From Mesostigma viride (taxonomy: Eukaryota; Streptophyta; Mesostigmatophyceae; Mesostigmatales; Mesostigmataceae), in contig RPFO01001734.1 in the NCBI GenBank assembly GCA_009746045.1, forward strand, positions 1 to 35,927: a stretch of DNA of 35,927 bases. The letters run 5' to 3'. The first letter of the stretch is position 1. Every line of letters starts with the position of its first letter. The position numbers and the translations under genes were made by a program. Below the pieces are notes generated by a model that made no database searches, was not told the origin of the DNA, and was given only the letters and a program-made list of their open reading frames with translations. Of the stretch, positions 9,175 to 18,383 are shown piece by piece.

Positions 9175-9621
9175 TCCCGTGGTGGCTCCTCCGATCGCCG
9201 GCCGCGAGTCCGATTTTCGGTTACGATTCCCCTGGGAGTCCACGGGGTCCCTGGGATATTTTCAAAATATCTGAAAATATCTAAAATATCTCGGAAATAT
9301 CTCGAAATATCTCGTGGATTCCTACGGGATCCGTACTGCGCCGGCTACCACGGGGATCGGGCTTTGTGGCTGCCACGTGGCCTGCTGGAAACTTACCATA
9401 CTTATACTAATGTGCAGCTTAGATATTTTTTCAAACTGGTTTTGCAAACATCCACATCTTTATTACAAACATCCACATCTTTCCTGTCCAAGTCCCCAGT
9501 GTGTGGGGTGTTTCTTCTACTGCCTGTCACCTAAACCCCGTGGATGGGCTGGTTTCTAACTATGGCCCTTGTCTCTAAACTAGAGGGGTTTTTGACATCC
9601 AATGCTGTCAGCTGTAACTGT
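9140..9621. other. 3' region of gene E' from the palindrome axis (right)
   Basis: The mirror of 8658-9139, base for base as far as I can see: GC-rich end sequence, AGATATTT-like repeats, two copies of a 14-bp direct repeat and the polyadenylation-like TTTATT. Confidence 0.5.
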
Positions 9622-10806
9622 TCAGTCGTCCTGGTTGCCAGCCGGAGTCCAGGTGGGGTCTGCAGCCTCGTCGTCGACGCCCTGTGCAGCAACGTCAGCG
9701 TCTATGGCGTCCACGAGATCACTGATTGGGTCAGTGGGGGCGTCGACGGGGATTGCTGTGTCCACTGCTTCCCCTGGACGAGGAGCACGCTGGGAAGAAG
9801 GGCCGGCAGCACTCGCTCCAGGCAGGCTGGCAAGGATGCGCCTGGCCTTCTCCGTGGTCACCCCAAACAACTGAGCCATGCGCTTGAAGACGTCTGGGCT
9901 GTCGCGCTCCATTGCAGCTGAGAGCGCCTCCACCTTGTCAAACACGCCCATCATTGCGCTAAGCTTCTTCGCAGACTCAGCCTCCGGGCAAGTCTCCATG
10001 TGCTCCTCGACGGCGCGTTTCTTGCCCTCATAGCCGCAGCACATCTTGGAAGAAAGCGTCTCGTTGTCCAGCAGGCGGAACGAGACGGTGTTGCCACAGG
10101 TGTAGACGTTGTACTCGCACTCCTCCTCGTGCGCCGCCATCATGTTGCTTGGGATGATCGTAAAGCAGCCGGGGTGTTCGCAGGCCCTGTACTGCGTCCT
10201 CGACGCCAGGCTGTTGAGCTGCGGGTTGGGGACGAACAGCTGCCCAGACGAGCTCAGCGGCTTGCGGCACTGCGGGCACTGGTTTCTGAACGTGTGAAGC
10301 TTGGTAGTGGCACAGGTGTCGCAGATGATGATGGAGCATGCGTGCGCGGGCTCGTTCTCCAGCATGAGAGTGACATACTTGTCTCTCTCCTCCGCGCAAA
10401 TGGCGCATTCGATCTTGCTCAAGTCCAGGACGAGCTTCGCCACCTTGAAAGTGTTCTCCAGATAGGGAAACACGTTGTTTCTTGTGTCGAAGTCCCCGTG
10501 ATTATCGTGCACGGGCACAGGCTTGTTAGCCCTGTGAAGCTGCCGTTGTTCAGCGGTCAGTTCTGCATGCACGGGTGTGTGGGGGCAAGAAAACATAACA
10601 AGAAATGAGTACCAAAAGGCGGAAACGACAAGAAAAAGCGCTTTTGGGTGCAAAAAAACAAAGGCTCGTCACAAACCTGCTTCTCCAGTAGCCGTGTTCC
10701 TCGCAGCACGTCGCTTTCCCCTGCCACTTCCACTGCCACTGCCACTAGCTCCAGTAACACCACGGCCAAAGTTGTAGCTAGCTGCGTATCTGGGGCGGGA
10801 AGCCAT
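9622..10806 (-). CDS. Gene E' (right copy): RING plus TRAF-type zinc-finger protein, two exons
   Basis: The mirror copy of gene E. Exon 1 is 10677-10806 and exon 2 is 9622-10562, again 356 residues after splicing. The translated parts I compared are identical to the left copy, including all zinc-ligand residues. A TATA box is at 10881-10886. It points toward the palindrome axis, so E and E' converge. If the arms are genome ends, this is the gene nearest each end. Confidence 0.88.
10563..10676 (-). other. Spliceosomal-type intron of gene E' (right copy)
   Basis: The mirror of 7603-7716: 114 nt, GTTTGT to GCATGCAG in the sense of the gene. Frame is kept after removal. Confidence 0.85.
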
Positions 10807-11635
10807 ATCCAGTGAGAGAGTTTTGGTGTGCTGAGCTGATGTGAGGTGAGCGAGTGGCGAGGAGACGAGGAAGTCTGGTCTTTATACCTGCGCAGGCCTT
10901 GGTTGACGAGACGGTCCCGTGGCTGCCAGGCTATCTACGTGGTCTTGCACGGGCAATCTGGCTACGTGGAAGCGCGTTCGTCGTTTATGCGCCGAAACCT
11001 TATCCACGGGACGCGTTTTTTTACGTTACAAGTCCCGTGGCAGCGTAACGGTCAGAAATATCCGTCCACGGGGATTAAGGATTTTCGGTTTTGAGCCCCG
11101 TGGCAGAGTAACTGTCGGATATTTTGCCACGGGGAAAGAATTTTTACGTTACAAATCCCGTGGCAAAATAACGCTCGAAAATATCCGTCCACGGGGACAG
11201 AAAAAAAACCGATTCGGGCCCCGTGGCAAAGTAACTGTCGGATATTTTTGCCACGGGAAAGATTTTTACGTTACAAATCCCGTGGCAAAATAACGCTCGA
11301 AAATATCCGTCCACGGGGACAGAAAAAAATCCGATTCCGGTCCCGCGGCAAAGTAACTGTCGGATATTTTTGCCACGGGGAAAGATTTTTTACGTTACAA
11401 ATCCCGTGGCAAAATAACGCTCAAAATGTATGGCCACGGGAAAATTTTCCTCGTAACCGTCATACCGTTTCCCGTTACAAACCTCGTGGCGAGCCACGAG
11501 CCGTCGATCTGCTGAATTCTTCTAGACCACGGGAATTGCAGCCCCGTGGGTATAAATGCAGGACTTGCACCACCTCGCCTCGCATCCCACTCGCATCCAC
11601 CCAGCTCTCTCAGCAACCAAAACCAACCAGCTCCA
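10807..11635. promoter_or_regulatory. Divergent promoter region E'/D' with ~121-bp tandem repeats (right arm)
   Basis: The mirror of 6646-7472. TATA boxes are at 10881-10886 and 11551-11556. It has the same four repeat units with alternating CCACGGG and CCCGTGG and GTTAC/GTAAC words. Two single-base insertions relative to the left arm lie here (for example GGGCCCCGTGG near 11217), the first differences met when moving out from the axis. Confidence 0.75.
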
Positions 11636-12901
11636 ATGGCTACCTCCTCCGCCATCTCTGCTCCTCGCCAGCGTGGGCCGCACAGTGCTCCCAAAGTCAA
11701 GAAAACTCGCCACTTCAACATTCTTTTCCACCCAGTCACCGGCGAGCATGCATGCGAAGTCCACCTTCCTGAGGCTTCTCGCAGCGTTTTGAACGACATG
11801 ATGGATCACTACGAGACGAGCAACATCATGATGAACAAGAAGCGCATTCGCTGCGTCGGCTGCGACAAGATGAGGTCTCTCAAGCACTTCTGCGAGTTTG
11901 ACGAGGATTACAAGATGCGCAACAATCACAGCTTTTCCCCGTGCGACGGCCATTTCTGCGACTCGTGCGAGTACCTTCAGCAGAACAACATGCTGAAGAG
12001 CATCCCCACGAAGGACTGCGCCAAGTGCAAGAAGCCGACTCGTGTGGATCTCCTCAAGATCGACTGCAACGGCAAGGCCGAGCACTGCATCAGCTGCTGG
12101 GACCCCGCATTCGAGCAGTTCGCGTTCGAGCACGAGCGGACGAAGAAGAGGTTCCCCGAGCTGCTCCAGATCTACCCGGATATGGAGGACACCGCCGAGT
12201 TCATCAAGTGGCCCACGCCAGGCACCTACACCGTCTCTGAGCCGAACTTTGCTCTCACCGGCCCCACCGACCCTGGCAAGGTCAACGTCAAGGTCGAGGA
12301 GCGCGACCAGCCCTTTCTTCGCGGTGGCTACAAGAGGAAGCAGGAGGACACAAACGACTACCTGAGGTCTTGCGGGCTGTTCAACGACGCCATCAAGAAG
12401 CCCAAGGTCGACATCGAGAACTTCAAGAGCGACTTCACCAAGGAGATCTCCAGGATCAAGTGGGAGTGCGAGAAGCGCAACTATGTCTCCCACCTCAGCT
12501 TCGTCTCTTTCACGCTGTCCGAGTCCAACCTCACCAGCACCGTCACTCCCGGCACCAAGGAGTTCGAGCATCTGAAGAACAAGTTCTGCGGCGTCAAGGC
12601 TGCCAGCAAGCAGATGGGCTGCAACCACCAGTTGGACGTGCCCTCCAAGACCTGCAAGGTGTGCAACAAGAAGGCGCACTACCTCTTCACCGCCAACGGC
12701 CACAGCATCGACAACGACGTCGTCTGCAGCGAGTGCGTCCTCGACACTCTGCGGGAGGCTGGCACCAAGAGTGTCTCCTGCCCCATCTGCGAGGGCAAGG
12801 ACTCCAAGCACGACCTGTGCTTCCCGTTTTTCCGCTACGACTCCGCAGAGTCCTGCTATGCAGCTGTCATGAACCAACTGGCCGCCCCGCGTGCCCTGTA
12901 A
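11636..12901 (+). CDS. Gene D' (right copy): Cys-rich protein with RING-like C-terminus
   Basis: The mirror copy of gene D, 421 residues from the ATG at 11636, 80-85 nt downstream of the TATA box at 11551-11556. The leader is C/T-rich with CACTCGC words, as in the other genes of this zone. The zinc-binding pattern is the same as in the left copy: a Cys-paired N-terminal region and a RING-like C-terminus with CPIC as last pair. The two proteins appear identical. The end motif follows at 12952-12972. Confidence 0.85.
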   Translation: MATSSAISAPRQRGPHSAPKVKKTRHFNILFHPVTGEHACEVHLPEASRSVLNDMMDHYETSNIMMNKKRIRCVGCDKMRSLKHFCEFDEDYKMRNNHSFSPCDGHFCDSCEYLQQNNMLKSIPTKDCAKCKKPTRVDLLKIDCNGKAEHCISCWDPAFEQFAFEHERTKKRFPELLQIYPDMEDTAEFIKWPTPGTYTVSEPNFALTGPTDPGKVNVKVEERDQPFLRGGYKRKQEDTNDYLRSCGLFNDAIKKPKVDIENFKSDFTKEISRIKWECEKRNYVSHLSFVSFTLSESNLTSTVTPGTKEFEHLKNKFCGVKAASKQMGCNHQLDVPSKTCKVCNKKAHYLFTANGHSIDNDVVCSECVLDTLREAGTKSVSCPICEGKDSKHDLCFPFFRYDSAESCYAAVMNQLAAPRAL

Positions 12902-13383
12902 ATAGTTCAGAGAATCTCTCTAGTCCCGTGGACTTGTGTACAATTAAAGAGTAATTATATTTTTAATGAAAACAATTCACACGAACATCATGTCTTATTT
13001 TCCATGCTTGCAATCAAAGTAAAATTAACAATTGCACACGTCCCAAGTGTCCAAATTTAATAATACTTAGCCGTTGAGACTTGGCAAAAATTTGAATTTG
13101 GCGCGGTTTTAGATTTATACTTCTGGCGCCGTCACCACGGGAATGGCACGTGCCACGTGGCAGAATCCCGTGGACGTGCACCGGTCCGTACTCGCGCCGC
13201 GCCGTTCCGTATTTGCGCCGCGCTTATCCACAGGACGCGCGCGTCGCGCTCGCGCCGCGCTTATCCACAGGACGCGGACCAATCCCGTGGCAGCTGTGGA
13301 TATCCCTTCGTCTATTAAGTCGCGAGACGCAACAACTCTCGCAGCTATCCTCCTCTCCATCCACCACTACCACGAAAACAGCT
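12902..13383. promoter_or_regulatory. 3' region of D' and promoter of B' (right arm)
   Basis: The mirror of 4898-5379. The end motif of D' is at 12952-12972. CCACGGG words, CACGTG palindromes and TTATCCACAGGACGCG repeats lie near 13135-13285. A weak TATTAA at 13313-13318 lies about 70 nt before the ATG of B'. Confidence 0.6.
12952..12972 (+). terminator. 3'-end motif of gene D' (right copy)
   Basis: Contains TATTTTTAATGAAAA about 50 nt after the stop, as in the left copy. GGACTTGTGT lies just before it. Confidence 0.55.
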
Positions 13384-14102
13384 ATGGCTGACTCCGCGAA
13401 ACCAGCTATGGCTGCCACCTTCGACAGCCTGCCTGCAGAAATCGTGCACCGCCTCGTGGAGCTCTCGTGGCCCAAACTGTGTGGAATCAACAAGGCCACG
13501 CAGGTCCAGTTTGAGAAGGTGAAAGAGGAAAAGACGATCGAAGCCACTGAGCTGCTGAATGCCATTGAGAAGGAGATTCAGATGCGCTCCCGCAGACGCC
13601 GAAGGAACCCTGGCGAGCTGCGCCACATGACTTCATGCGATCTCAAGATGTGCAAGCGGTTGCTGATTGGCAAGAAGCCCTATATCTTTCTCCGTCAAGC
13701 GAAGAGGTGGGTCGCCGAGGCTCACTGCTACAGGAAGCATCTGGCGTGCCTTGCCCAGAATGTGTTTGACAAGATGTTCTGGGCTGTCATCGTCTTCGGA
13801 CACGACGCTGACCTTGTCGCTCACGAGTACATCAAGTCCGTGCCGGATCTCGAGAAGGAACGCACGGCAGAAGAGCACGGGCTCGAGCTCATCAATCGCA
13901 TGAAGGAGGCGGTGCGCAAGGCCCTCGAGACAAGCGTGGCTCCTCACCACCGCCCCCCCGGATGCAGAAGATGGAGGAACTGTGCAATTGGGAGTTAGAC
14001 GTGTGGAAGAACCAACTGGCCAATGGCTATGTCAGCTGCAGGGAGTGCAGCCTTTTGAAGCCAAGCCATGAACGGAGGAAGGCGCATGCGATGTACAAAT
14101 AA
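13384..14102 (+). CDS. Gene B' (right copy): F-box-like protein, frame broken at a C7 run
   Basis: The mirror copy of gene B. The unbroken frame from ATG 13384 ends at 13998 (204 residues). One extra base in the C7 run at 13953-13959 would carry it on to the TAA at 14100-14102 (about 239 residues). In the starting frame the run reads C CCC CCC with codon boundaries in slippery-heptamer phase, so a -1 ribosomal shift is formally possible. A silent change relative to the left copy lies near 13879, so the two copies are not simply one read folded back. The F-box-like segment is at residues 13-40. Confidence 0.7.
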
Positions 14103-14673
14103 GTACTTCCACTCCTACATTGAGAAAAGGAGTGTTGAAATGATTACTGTATTTTATTTTCTAATAAAAGCGTTTACGTAAACAAAGAGTCCTCACATCT
14201 CATGCATTATAAATAGGCCAATTAACAAATGCAATAGGTACGTAGCATATACTAAGCATACAAAACAGGGTGCAAGTGACAGAATTCAAAAAGACTTAGC
14301 CGTTTAGGAGCTACACTTACTAGCACGGCCCCCTTAGTGCCCAGGACTTGGTGAAAATTCGGGACTTTGCACAGAAACACGCCTAACGCCGCGCCGGTAC
14401 TGCGTACGACAGAAGTAAGGGCGTATGACACGGTGCTCGGGACTTGTGCAAATTTAATTACTGACAAAGTACGCGCACTTGACCAATGCTAATTACTGTC
14501 AAAGTACCCACGGAGCGGCGCTAGGCACTGGGCCAATTGGCCCTTGCACAATGCATGCTCGGCCCCTAGCCGCAATGCAAAGGAATTTAATAATAATGGG
14601 TGGGATGAATTAAACTCCATAGCCGTCGACAGCAACTTGTAACGATCAAGATGAAAGACAACCTTGCAAGCTC
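14103..14673. other. Spacer between genes B' and A' (right arm)
   Basis: No gene is seen. The end region of B' (about 14140-14180) is A/T-rich with AATAAAA. It carries GGCTAAGT/ACTTAGCC and AAGTCC words like the left spacer. The stretch 14490-14535 differs from its mirror by several substitutions and indels. AATTTAATAATAATGGG upstream of A' differs from the left copy by an indel. Confidence 0.5.
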
Positions 14674-15564
14674 ATGAATCGTGCCAGTTACGAGACGATT
14701 CTCACGATATTAGGGAAGCGTCTCGACGATGATATTAAGTCGAAAGAGAGAGAAATGAACGTTGCAGAGAGGGGTGTGAGGGCGGACAATCGTGACAAGA
14801 AACGTGCTTCAGGCAGCAAGGCGCCTGCTGAAGATGCGAAGAATGACTCGTACGACCACTTTGACGTGTCCAAAATAATAGACGCAAAGATGGTCGACAA
14901 TGTTGTTGAGCTCCTTGTGGAGTGGTTTTACACAGACGAGGAGAGGCAGAAGGCCAACCGCCAGGGCAAATCGCTCCAGCGTTTTGACTGGCTGCCCATC
15001 TCAAATTTTGAGCCTGGATGCAACGAGATGATCATCAATTTCTGCAACACCTTCACTGGAACGCAGTCCGCCCAGTTTGCTAAGAAGTTTGGCACGAACC
15101 ACGTTGCTATCAGAACGGCATGGATGGCTGTCATGCAGGAGAAGGCGGGGCAGGCGGAGGGGGGGAGCGAGCCTGCCTACAAGCGCACGAAGACCGAGCA
15201 GGTTTCGCGCGAGCGCACCCCTACAACCATTCCAAGCAAGCTCGGCGGGGAGAACCCCAAGAGCGCAGGCCACGGCCAGATGTTTGAGGATCCCCAGCGG
15301 GCTGCGATGGCCATCGGCATGAAGCTCAAGGCTAGCGAGAGGAAGCAGCAAGAGATCATGGCCGAGCTGGAAGCACTCCGTGCCGAGAAGGAGGCGTGGC
15401 AGGCCTCTGTGAAGCGAGCCATCGAGGTTGTCGACGACGACGATGCAATCCCGTTGGACGATGATCCCAAGGACGATGATCCTAAGGACGTGGATGCCAA
15501 GGATGGGCACAATGATGATGAGGAGGAGGAGCAGGAGGATAATGACGAGGGAGATGCACACTAG
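14674..15564 (+). CDS. Gene A' (right copy): charged protein with acidic tail, function unknown
   Basis: The mirror copy of gene A, 296 residues from ATG 14674. The upstream ATG used by the left frame (here at 14651) is followed by a stop within nine codons because of an indel, so translation must start at 14674. This suggests the same start in the left copy. It differs further by a Val/Met change near residue 28 and by three residues missing in the Asp/Glu tail. The rest is the same: charged N-terminus, globular middle, coiled coil and acidic tail. The frame stays open although the arms differ here, which argues for selection on both copies. Confidence 0.75.
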   Translation: MNRASYETILTILGKRLDDDIKSKEREMNVAERGVRADNRDKKRASGSKAPAEDAKNDSYDHFDVSKIIDAKMVDNVVELLVEWFYTDEERQKANRQGKSLQRFDWLPISNFEPGCNEMIINFCNTFTGTQSAQFAKKFGTNHVAIRTAWMAVMQEKAGQAEGGSEPAYKRTKTEQVSRERTPTTIPSKLGGENPKSAGHGQMFEDPQRAAMAIGMKLKASERKQQEIMAELEALRAEKEAWQASVKRAIEVVDDDDAIPLDDDPKDDDPKDVDAKDGHNDDEEEEQEDNDEGDAH

Positions 15565-15931
15565 ACAGCTATGGTAGTGTGGCAGCACCAGCACAGCCAT
15601 GCTGGCTTTTTCTTGGTGGTGGCAGCACCAATACACGTGACAGAGTCCATTCATGCAATATAATCTGGAATAAAGAATTGTTTCATTAATAAATATCATT
15701 ACATGTGTTTATTTCCATGCTTTACCACGAGGAATGCCATGTTACTGTGCATGTCTGTCAGCCCTCCAAAAGGGGGTCACTTTAGGTTTTTGTAGTAAGG
15801 CACCTACCGCGGGATTCCCGTGGCAAAACATCTTCGGGCCCTTACTACGCTCCGCGAAAGTGACCCGTTTTCCCGGGTTGCGCGACTTGTGAAAATCGGC
15901 TAAGTCCCGTGGTCTCCCAGCGGGTGGGGGG

Positions 15932-16135
15932 TTAGCGCCTCCAAGGCCCTCCGAATAGGACCATGCCCGGAATTAGGATGGGGATTAATAGCATTAGTTT
16001 AAGACGCAGTGATAAGGTGGCGAATTCAAACGATTTGCGCGTGTGTTCCGCGTACAAGTGGTCGTGTGCTAAGGCGATGTTCACGCATATGAGATAGTAC
16101 AGCAATAATGCTTTGATGATGGACACAATGATCAT
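15932..16135 (-). CDS. Possible small membrane protein
   Basis: An open frame of 67 residues from an ATG near 16135, with two hydrophobic stretches (roughly residues 2-20 and 42-60) separated by a polar segment with several His. It begins inside the 3'-end motif of the neighbouring gene and has no visible TATA box, so it may be chance. I list it only because the hydrophobic pattern is typical of small viral membrane proteins. Confidence 0.3.
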   Translation of the reverse strand: MIIVSIIKALLLYYLICVNIALAHDHLYAEHTRKSFEFATLSLRLKLMLLIPILIPGMVLFGGPWRR

Positions 16136-16139
16136 GGTC

Positions 16140-16165
16140 TTTTCATTATAAAAATAAATAATATC
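16140..16165 (-). terminator. 3'-end motif of the gene at 16191-17168
   Basis: An A/T-rich stretch containing, in gene sense, TTTTTATAATGAAAA, about 25-50 nt beyond the stop. Confidence 0.5.
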
Positions 16166-16190
16166 ACTCAATCGTGTTTCCTATACTGCA

Positions 16191-17168
16191 TCACTTGCGC
16201 CCGAAGAGCGCAGGAATTCCCTCAGTCACGAGAAGGTCAAGCACGCCGCGGAGGAACTGCTTCTCCTCGGCTCTGTTCATGGGCTGCAAGTTGACTCCGA
16301 AGGGGACAAACTCGTCCCTCTGGTCTTTGGGTTTTTCCAGGAGCTTCTTCAAGCCGTTGTCTTGGCTGTACCCCTCCAAGAGGATCTTCGCCTTGAAGGG
16401 CGCGTTCCTTGCGCAATTGTGGCAGCGGACGCGGATCTGGTCCGAGAACTGGTCCGGGACAATATAGGCAGACATGACGTCGTGCAAGAACCTCACCGTG
16501 CAGGTGGAGCACTCCTTCGGGGGCCAACAGCTCGCAACGTTCGAGTTCTGCAGGTAGAGAGAAGTCCCTTGCTCCCCGGCCTGCGTGTCCATCTTCCAGT
16601 CCCTCACGAAACTCTGCACGAGCTCGTTCTCCTTTTCTGTTCTGACTTCGTTGTCGGCCACCTTCAACTTGCGAATTGCGATCACGACCTTCTTTTGGTA
16701 GCAGGGCTCGCACAGAGTGGTCTTGTTGCGCATATGCTGCGTTGCAGGCGTATCGTGGACGAAGGCAGCTCCAGTGACGTACGACATGCACTCCACGCAC
16801 GAATAGGAGCGGCGAGGTGGCGTATCTTGCTCAGGGACTCGGTAGCGCATGAGCGAATCCGAGTACTTGTGCACGAAGTCGGCGATTTGAGGGATGGCCT
16901 TGACGCAGCCATCGCACTTGCACTCGACGGAGCCTTGGTCGTTTTTGAAGAGGTAGAAAAAGTCCGTCGGCATGTGGAAACAGGTGTCGCAGATACGCGG
17001 CCTCACCAAGTCGAAAGCGGAGTCCTTGACGGGGTTCGACTCGTCGCTGTGCTCCACGAGGACAGGCTTCTTGCAGGCGTGCTTCTTTCGCTTGGATATG
17101 GCTGCCAAGGAGAGAGGGAACAGCGGGGTGTTGTTGAGGCGAACAGAGGACCTGGTAGCGGGAGCCAT
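16191..17168 (-). CDS. Cys-rich protein with five CxxC pairs, function unknown
   Basis: 325 residues from the ATG at 17168. A longer frame exists upstream but would run through the promoter. Cys pairs lie at about 60/63, 83-88, 124/127, 153/156, 220/223 and 249/252, enough for two or three zinc sites. The N-terminus is basic and Ser-rich. I find no classical RING spacing, but the style (scattered CxxC in an otherwise globular protein of GC-rich codon use) resembles gene D, and a distant relationship is possible. A TATA-like TACAAAG about 80 nt upstream (near 17245-17252) sits at the same distance as in the arm genes. The gene ends next to the shared 3' motif. Confidence 0.75.
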   Translation of the reverse strand: MAPATRSSVRLNNTPLFPLSLAAISKRKKHACKKPVLVEHSDESNPVKDSAFDLVRPRICDTCFHMPTDFFYLFKNDQGSVECKCDGCVKAIPQIADFVHKYSDSLMRYRVPEQDTPPRRSYSCVECMSYVTGAAFVHDTPATQHMRNKTTLCEPCYQKKVVIAIRKLKVADNEVRTEKENELVQSFVRDWKMDTQAGEQGTSLYLQNSNVASCWPPKECSTCTVRFLHDVMSAYIVPDQFSDQIRVRCHNCARNAPFKAKILLEGYSQDNGLKKLLEKPKDQRDEFVPFGVNLQPMNRAEEKQFLRGVLDLLVTEGIPALFGRK

Positions 17169-17552
17169 GGATGGATGAGAGTGCGAGAGGGATTGCGCGA
17201 GAGAAAACGAGAGCGAGATGGGAAACAAGTCGCAAACTTGGAGTCTTTGTACCTCTCGGGAGCGGCTGTCCACGGGGACACAGAGTTTCGGTTACTTATC
17301 CACTGGATTTCGGTTACGAGCGGCGCGGCGCTGTACGGCCTTATCCACGGGAATTCGGTTACAAACGACGCGACGCCGTACGGGCTTATCAACAGGGTTT
17401 CAGTTACGACTTACGGATAGTGTACGGACCCGTCCTGAAATACTAATTGAAGTAATTTGCCACTTGGCATGCAATTGTGTTTGACTCATTGTTGGTATTC
17501 AAGTTTATGTGAAAATGGTTTTTCATTAATAAAAATAATACACAAGGATCAT
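17169..17552. promoter_or_regulatory. Promoter of the Cys-rich gene and 3' end of the next gene
   Basis: From 17265 to 17420 there are four imperfect repeats combining TTATCCACGGG-like words with TTTCGGTTAC/TTCGGTTAC, spaced 40-60 bp. These are the same two motifs as in the arms. The end motif of the following gene is at 17519-17540. Confidence 0.6.
17519..17540 (-). terminator. 3'-end motif of the gene at 17553-18383
   Basis: In gene sense it reads TTTTTATTAATGAAAA just beyond the stop codon, the clearest example of the shared end motif. Confidence 0.6.
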
Positions 17553-18383
17553 TTACTGAACCAGAGATACATCCACTTGCTTTCCAGCAACGACAATTTC
17601 AGTGGAAGGATTGGCCTTGGCCATCTCGGCGTGCATCCTAGCAATGTGGTCTTCCCGGATCCTCTGGCACTGCTCCTGCCAGGCACGTTTCTCAGCATCC
17701 TGAATCTCCACCCAAGCCGCTTCTTTCTTCCTTTGAATTTCCTGAATTTCCTCCGTGGGTCCAGCGAGCTGGTCCGCGGAAACCAGGCGAGAGGTGATAG
17801 GCATCCAGTGACCTCTCAGGGGGATGTTATATCTCTCAATGGCTTTCTCCAAGCGCGTCTTCGGGGCGCCGGGGGCGGAGGGAAGCAGATCCTTCTCGGT
17901 CATGTCGGCCACGGAGAACGCCGGAGGCCAGATGATGCCCACGTTGAGAATCGTGTAAGGCTGCTTAGCCGTGTTGATGGGCCAGTTGACCAGGATCAGC
18001 TCCGGGGAAGGATTCCATACCGCGTCAAAGCCGAAAGGCCTTGTTTTGACCACTTTCCCGTCCCTCACGGTCATCCCATAAGAAGCCACACATTTGCTGT
18101 TCTTGGCCTTAGTGGGAGAAACGAGCATGCAATGCGCATAAAGCATGTCCAGAGAGGTTGCGAAGCCCCCCATGCTCGCATAGCGCTCCATAACGTGAGC
18201 TGTCACCTTGGTGATCGTACACATCCCCGTTCGCACGGTTTCAGCCGCGAGTGCTCCCACAACATCGAGTTCCCCCACGCACAAGACATTGTACTCAGAG
18301 AAGTCACCGAAGGGATCAGTTTTCTGACGGAGTTCATAAAGCTCTGGGACTTTGTACGTCACCAAAGTGGACTGGTCGGCCAT
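17553..18383 (-). CDS. Protein of unknown function with C-terminal helix
   Basis: 276 residues. The ATG at 18383 is preceded by a TATA box (TATAAA in gene sense) at 18459-18464, 76-81 nt upstream. I do not recognise a family. The first 190 residues look like a compact alpha/beta domain with hydrophobic strands and few Cys. Residues about 205-255 are a charged helix rich in Glu, Gln and Arg, likely coiled coil. It is divergent from the gene at 19134 across a motif-rich promoter. Confidence 0.75.
   Translation of the reverse strand: MADQSTLVTYKVPELYELRQKTDPFGDFSEYNVLCVGELDVVGALAAETVRTGMCTITKVTAHVMERYASMGGFATSLDMLYAHCMLVSPTKAKNSKCVASYGMTVRDGKVVKTRPFGFDAVWNPSPELILVNWPINTAKQPYTILNVGIIWPPAFSVADMTEKDLLPSAPGAPKTRLEKAIERYNIPLRGHWMPITSRLVSADQLAGPTEEIQEIQRKKEAAWVEIQDAEKRAWQEQCQRIREDHIARMHAEMAKANPSTEIVVAGKQVDVSLVQ

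Larger units (their letters stand above)
9140..15797. repeat. Right arm of the giant palindrome (probable terminal inverted repeat copy 2)
   Basis: The mirror of 2467-9139, 6658 bases long. It carries E' (leftward), D', B' and A' (rightward). Visible differences from the left arm are single-base insertions in the promoter repeats between D and E, a silent base change in gene B, a change upstream of the A' start, a 9-nt deletion in the acidic tail of A', a rearranged patch in the A-B spacer, and loss of about 12 nt near the outer end. Beyond 15797 it continues into unique GC-rich viral-type sequence. Confidence 0.97.
15565..16190. other. 3' region of A', right arm boundary and transition to unique sequence
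   Basis: The end motif of A' (TTTCATTAATAAA) is at about 15675-15695. The arm ends at 15797. The following 130 bases contain CCGCGGG, CCCGTGG and GGCTAAGTCCCG, so the motif style continues outside the arm. The A/T-rich 3' end of the next gene (16140-16165) closes the stretch. Confidence 0.5.

Noticed and set aside
2467-15797. The palindrome as a simple sequencing fold-back artefact
   Set aside because: The flanks differ on the two sides and the arms carry real differences (indels, a silent change, a lost ATG frame), which a single folded read would not produce. An end-to-end joining by the assembler remains possible.
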